A stretch of 64,000 nucleotides of DNA, from NCBI RefSeq assembly GCF_024172185.1, contig NZ_JAMZEC010000001.1, forward strand, positions 3,100,001 through 3,164,000, given 5' to 3'. Positions 62,565 through 64,000 of the stretch are shown piece after piece. The notes under the pieces were generated by a model, which did no database searches, had not been told where the DNA came from, and saw only the letters and a program-made list of their open reading frames with translations. Each line of letters starts with the position of its first letter. Within the stretch, counting starts at the first letter, position 1. Source of the DNA: Nonomuraea roseoviolacea subsp. carminata (GTDB lineage Bacteria > Actinomycetota > Actinomycetes > Streptosporangiales > Streptosporangiaceae). A program made the translations under genes and the position numbers.

Positions 62565-64000
62565 ATGCGATCCCCTCGCAAGCTCCTCACCGGCGTCGTC
62601 GCCGGTGTCGTGCTCATCGCCGCCCTGGGCTGGGCGGTGAGCACCCGGCTGCGCTCCCCCGCCGACGAGGCGGCCCGGCGCGCCGCCCCCAGGCCCTCCC
62701 TCGTCACCGCCGCCGTCGAGCGCCGCAAGCTCGTCAGCACCGTCGTGGTCAGCGGCACGCTGGAGTACGGCTCGCCGCTGCCGATCAGCCTGGCCGGCGT
62801 GGTCGGCGGCACGTCCGAGCAGCAGCGGGTCACCCGGGCGCCCCGTAAGGGGCGGTTGACCGAGGGCGCGGTGCTGATGGAGGTCAACGGCCGCCCGGTG
62901 TTCGCGCTGCGCGGGTCCGTGCCCATGCACCGCACGATGGCGCCCGGCACGAAGGGGGACGACATCGAGCAGTTGCAGCGGGCGCTGCGCCGGCTCGGGC
63001 ACCGGGTCCCGGTCTCGGGCGTCTTCGACCGGGCCACGATCGCCGCCGTCACCAGGCTGTACGAGAAGAAGGGCTACGAGGCCCAGCAGCCGACGCTGAC
63101 CGACCGGCAGACGTACGACACGCTGCGCAAGGCCGTGCAGACGGCCCAGGAGACCCTGGCCACCGAGAAGAAGACCCTCGACCAGGGACGGGACGTGCTC
63201 CCCCTGAAGGTCAGGCTCACCAACGCGAGGGCCGAGCTCAGGACGGCGCAAACCGCCCTGGAGGAGGCCGAGACACGGGAGCTGACACCGGAGGACGACG
63301 CCAGGCTCGCCGCCGCCGACGCGGCCGAGCGGGCGGCCGAGGAGAAGCTGCTCGAAGCGGAGCAGGCGCTCGACGCCGCCACGACCCGGCCCACCGCCGC
63401 CCCCGAGGCCACCCCGTCGGCCTCCACGACGCCCGCGCCCGTCCCCACGCCCCAGCAGAGCACCGACACGAGCCTGCTGGAGATGAGGGTCGCCAACGCC
63501 CGCGCCGACCTGGCGGCGGCCCGCGAGACCCGCGAGCGCGCCCTCGACGAGGCCCGGGACGGGCGAACGACGCGGCTCAGGGAGCTGCGCAAGGCCGTGC
63601 GCGTCGCACGGGAGGCGGTCGTCACGGCCGAGCAGGCGCTGCGCCAGGCCAGGCAGCTCTCGCCGACCCGGCTCAAGGTGGCGAACGCCGGCAAGGACCT
63701 CGCCGCGGCCCGGGCCATGCTGGCCGAGTACGCGCGCTCCTACGGCGTCACCGTGCCGCCCGGCGAGGTGGTGTTCCTGCCGAAGCTGCCCGCCCGGGTC
63801 CGCAAGACCGCGGTCAAGGCCGGGCAGACGGTCCAGGACGAGGTCGCCACGGTGACCGGCTCGACCTTCATGGTGACGGGATCCGTCGAGACCGCCGAGG
63901 CGGAGCTGCTGCGCGAGGGCATGCGGGCGACCATCGAGCTCGACACGGGCAGGACGTACCCGGCGACGCTCACCGCGTTCGGCGAGAAGGCCAGGCTGCC
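62565..64000 (+). CDS. Efflux-type membrane-fusion adaptor with peptidoglycan-binding domain (runs off window)
   Basis: From ATG 62565 the frame is open to the window edge, 478 codons without a stop. Residues about 8-26 are a membrane anchor (GVVAGVVLIAALGWAV). KGDDIEQLQRALRRLGH near residue 128 starts a peptidoglycan-binding-1 domain. Two long Ala/Glu/Arg-rich coiled-coil stretches separated by a Pro/Thr linker follow. VRKTAVKAGQTVQDEVATVT near residue 415 resembles the lipoyl/barrel part of membrane-fusion proteins. Such adaptors usually precede MacB-type ABC transporter genes, which would lie just outside the window. Confidence 0.8.
   Translation, partial: MRSPRKLLTGVVAGVVLIAALGWAVSTRLRSPADEAARRAAPRPSLVTAAVERRKLVSTVVVSGTLEYGSPLPISLAGVVGGTSEQQRVTRAPRKGRLTEGAVLMEVNGRPVFALRGSVPMHRTMAPGTKGDDIEQLQRALRRLGHRVPVSGVFDRATIAAVTRLYEKKGYEAQQPTLTDRQTYDTLRKAVQTAQETLATEKKTLDQGRDVLPLKVRLTNARAELRTAQTALEEAETRELTPEDDARLAAADAAERAAEEKLLEAEQALDAATTRPTAAPEATPSASTTPAPVPTPQQSTDTSLLEMRVANARADLAAARETRERALDEARDGRTTRLRELRKAVRVAREAVVTAEQALRQARQLSPTRLKVANAGKDLAAARAMLAEYARSYGVTVPPGEVVFLPKLPARVRKTAVKAGQTVQDEVATVTGSTFMVTGSVETAEAELLREGMRATIELDTGRTYPATLTAFGEKARL

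Overview
This window is chromosomal DNA of a high-GC actinobacterium. A complete menaquinone-linked NADH dehydrogenase operon (nuoA-N), menaquinone genes, a BldC-type regulator, a RepSA-type replication initiator, System II cytochrome c maturation genes and many leaderless starts point to a filamentous actinomycete. Streptosporangiaceae (Nonomuraea-like) is my best guess, but this is inference without any search.

Layout. 0-14.5 kb is accessory chromosome: an RlmG-type rRNA methyltransferase, an SGNH hydrolase, a cytochrome b paralogue coupled to an NDH-2-like flavoprotein, ohr with a divergent TetR, a LuxR-HTH/ATPase regulator, glyoxalase-fold proteins, an L,D-transpeptidase and a two-component system. 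14.5-24.4 kb is a decayed integrative island lying against the 3' end of msrA. It holds a truncated serine recombinase, a foreign lipase, a 5'-truncated RepSA-like initiator, a flavoprotein/XRE pair, and an AT-rich two-gene cassette (a CxxC/HNH-like protein and a frameshifted GIY-YIG protein). Pieces of the msrA 3' end sit at 14.53 and 15.64-15.74 kb, as expected if elements repeatedly integrated at the msrA terminus.

26.1-44.6 kb is the respiratory block, all on the minus strand. From upstream to downstream it runs menG, then (after a 20-bp Rex-type operator) menJ, nuoA-N, and a polyprenyl diphosphate synthase. It encodes complex I together with enzymes that make and tailor its quinone substrate. 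44.6-49 kb carries a secreted propeller-like protein, bldC and a putative zinc protease. 48.6-52.4 kb is the resA-ccdA-resB-ccsB cytochrome c maturation operon.

52.5-64 kb holds a LysR/EamA pair with a previously easy-to-miss 37-aa coupled ORF, a DUF4267/TetR pair with twin operators, a secreted metallopeptidase, hemL, a CPBP protease, and a PadR-controlled envelope cluster. PadR sites precede both padR and the lipoprotein/efflux-adaptor genes. The adaptor runs off the right edge.

The two strongest leads are the cytochrome b paralogue that keeps both low-potential-heme histidines but has lost both high-potential-heme histidines, and the msrA-anchored island with its AT-rich cassette.
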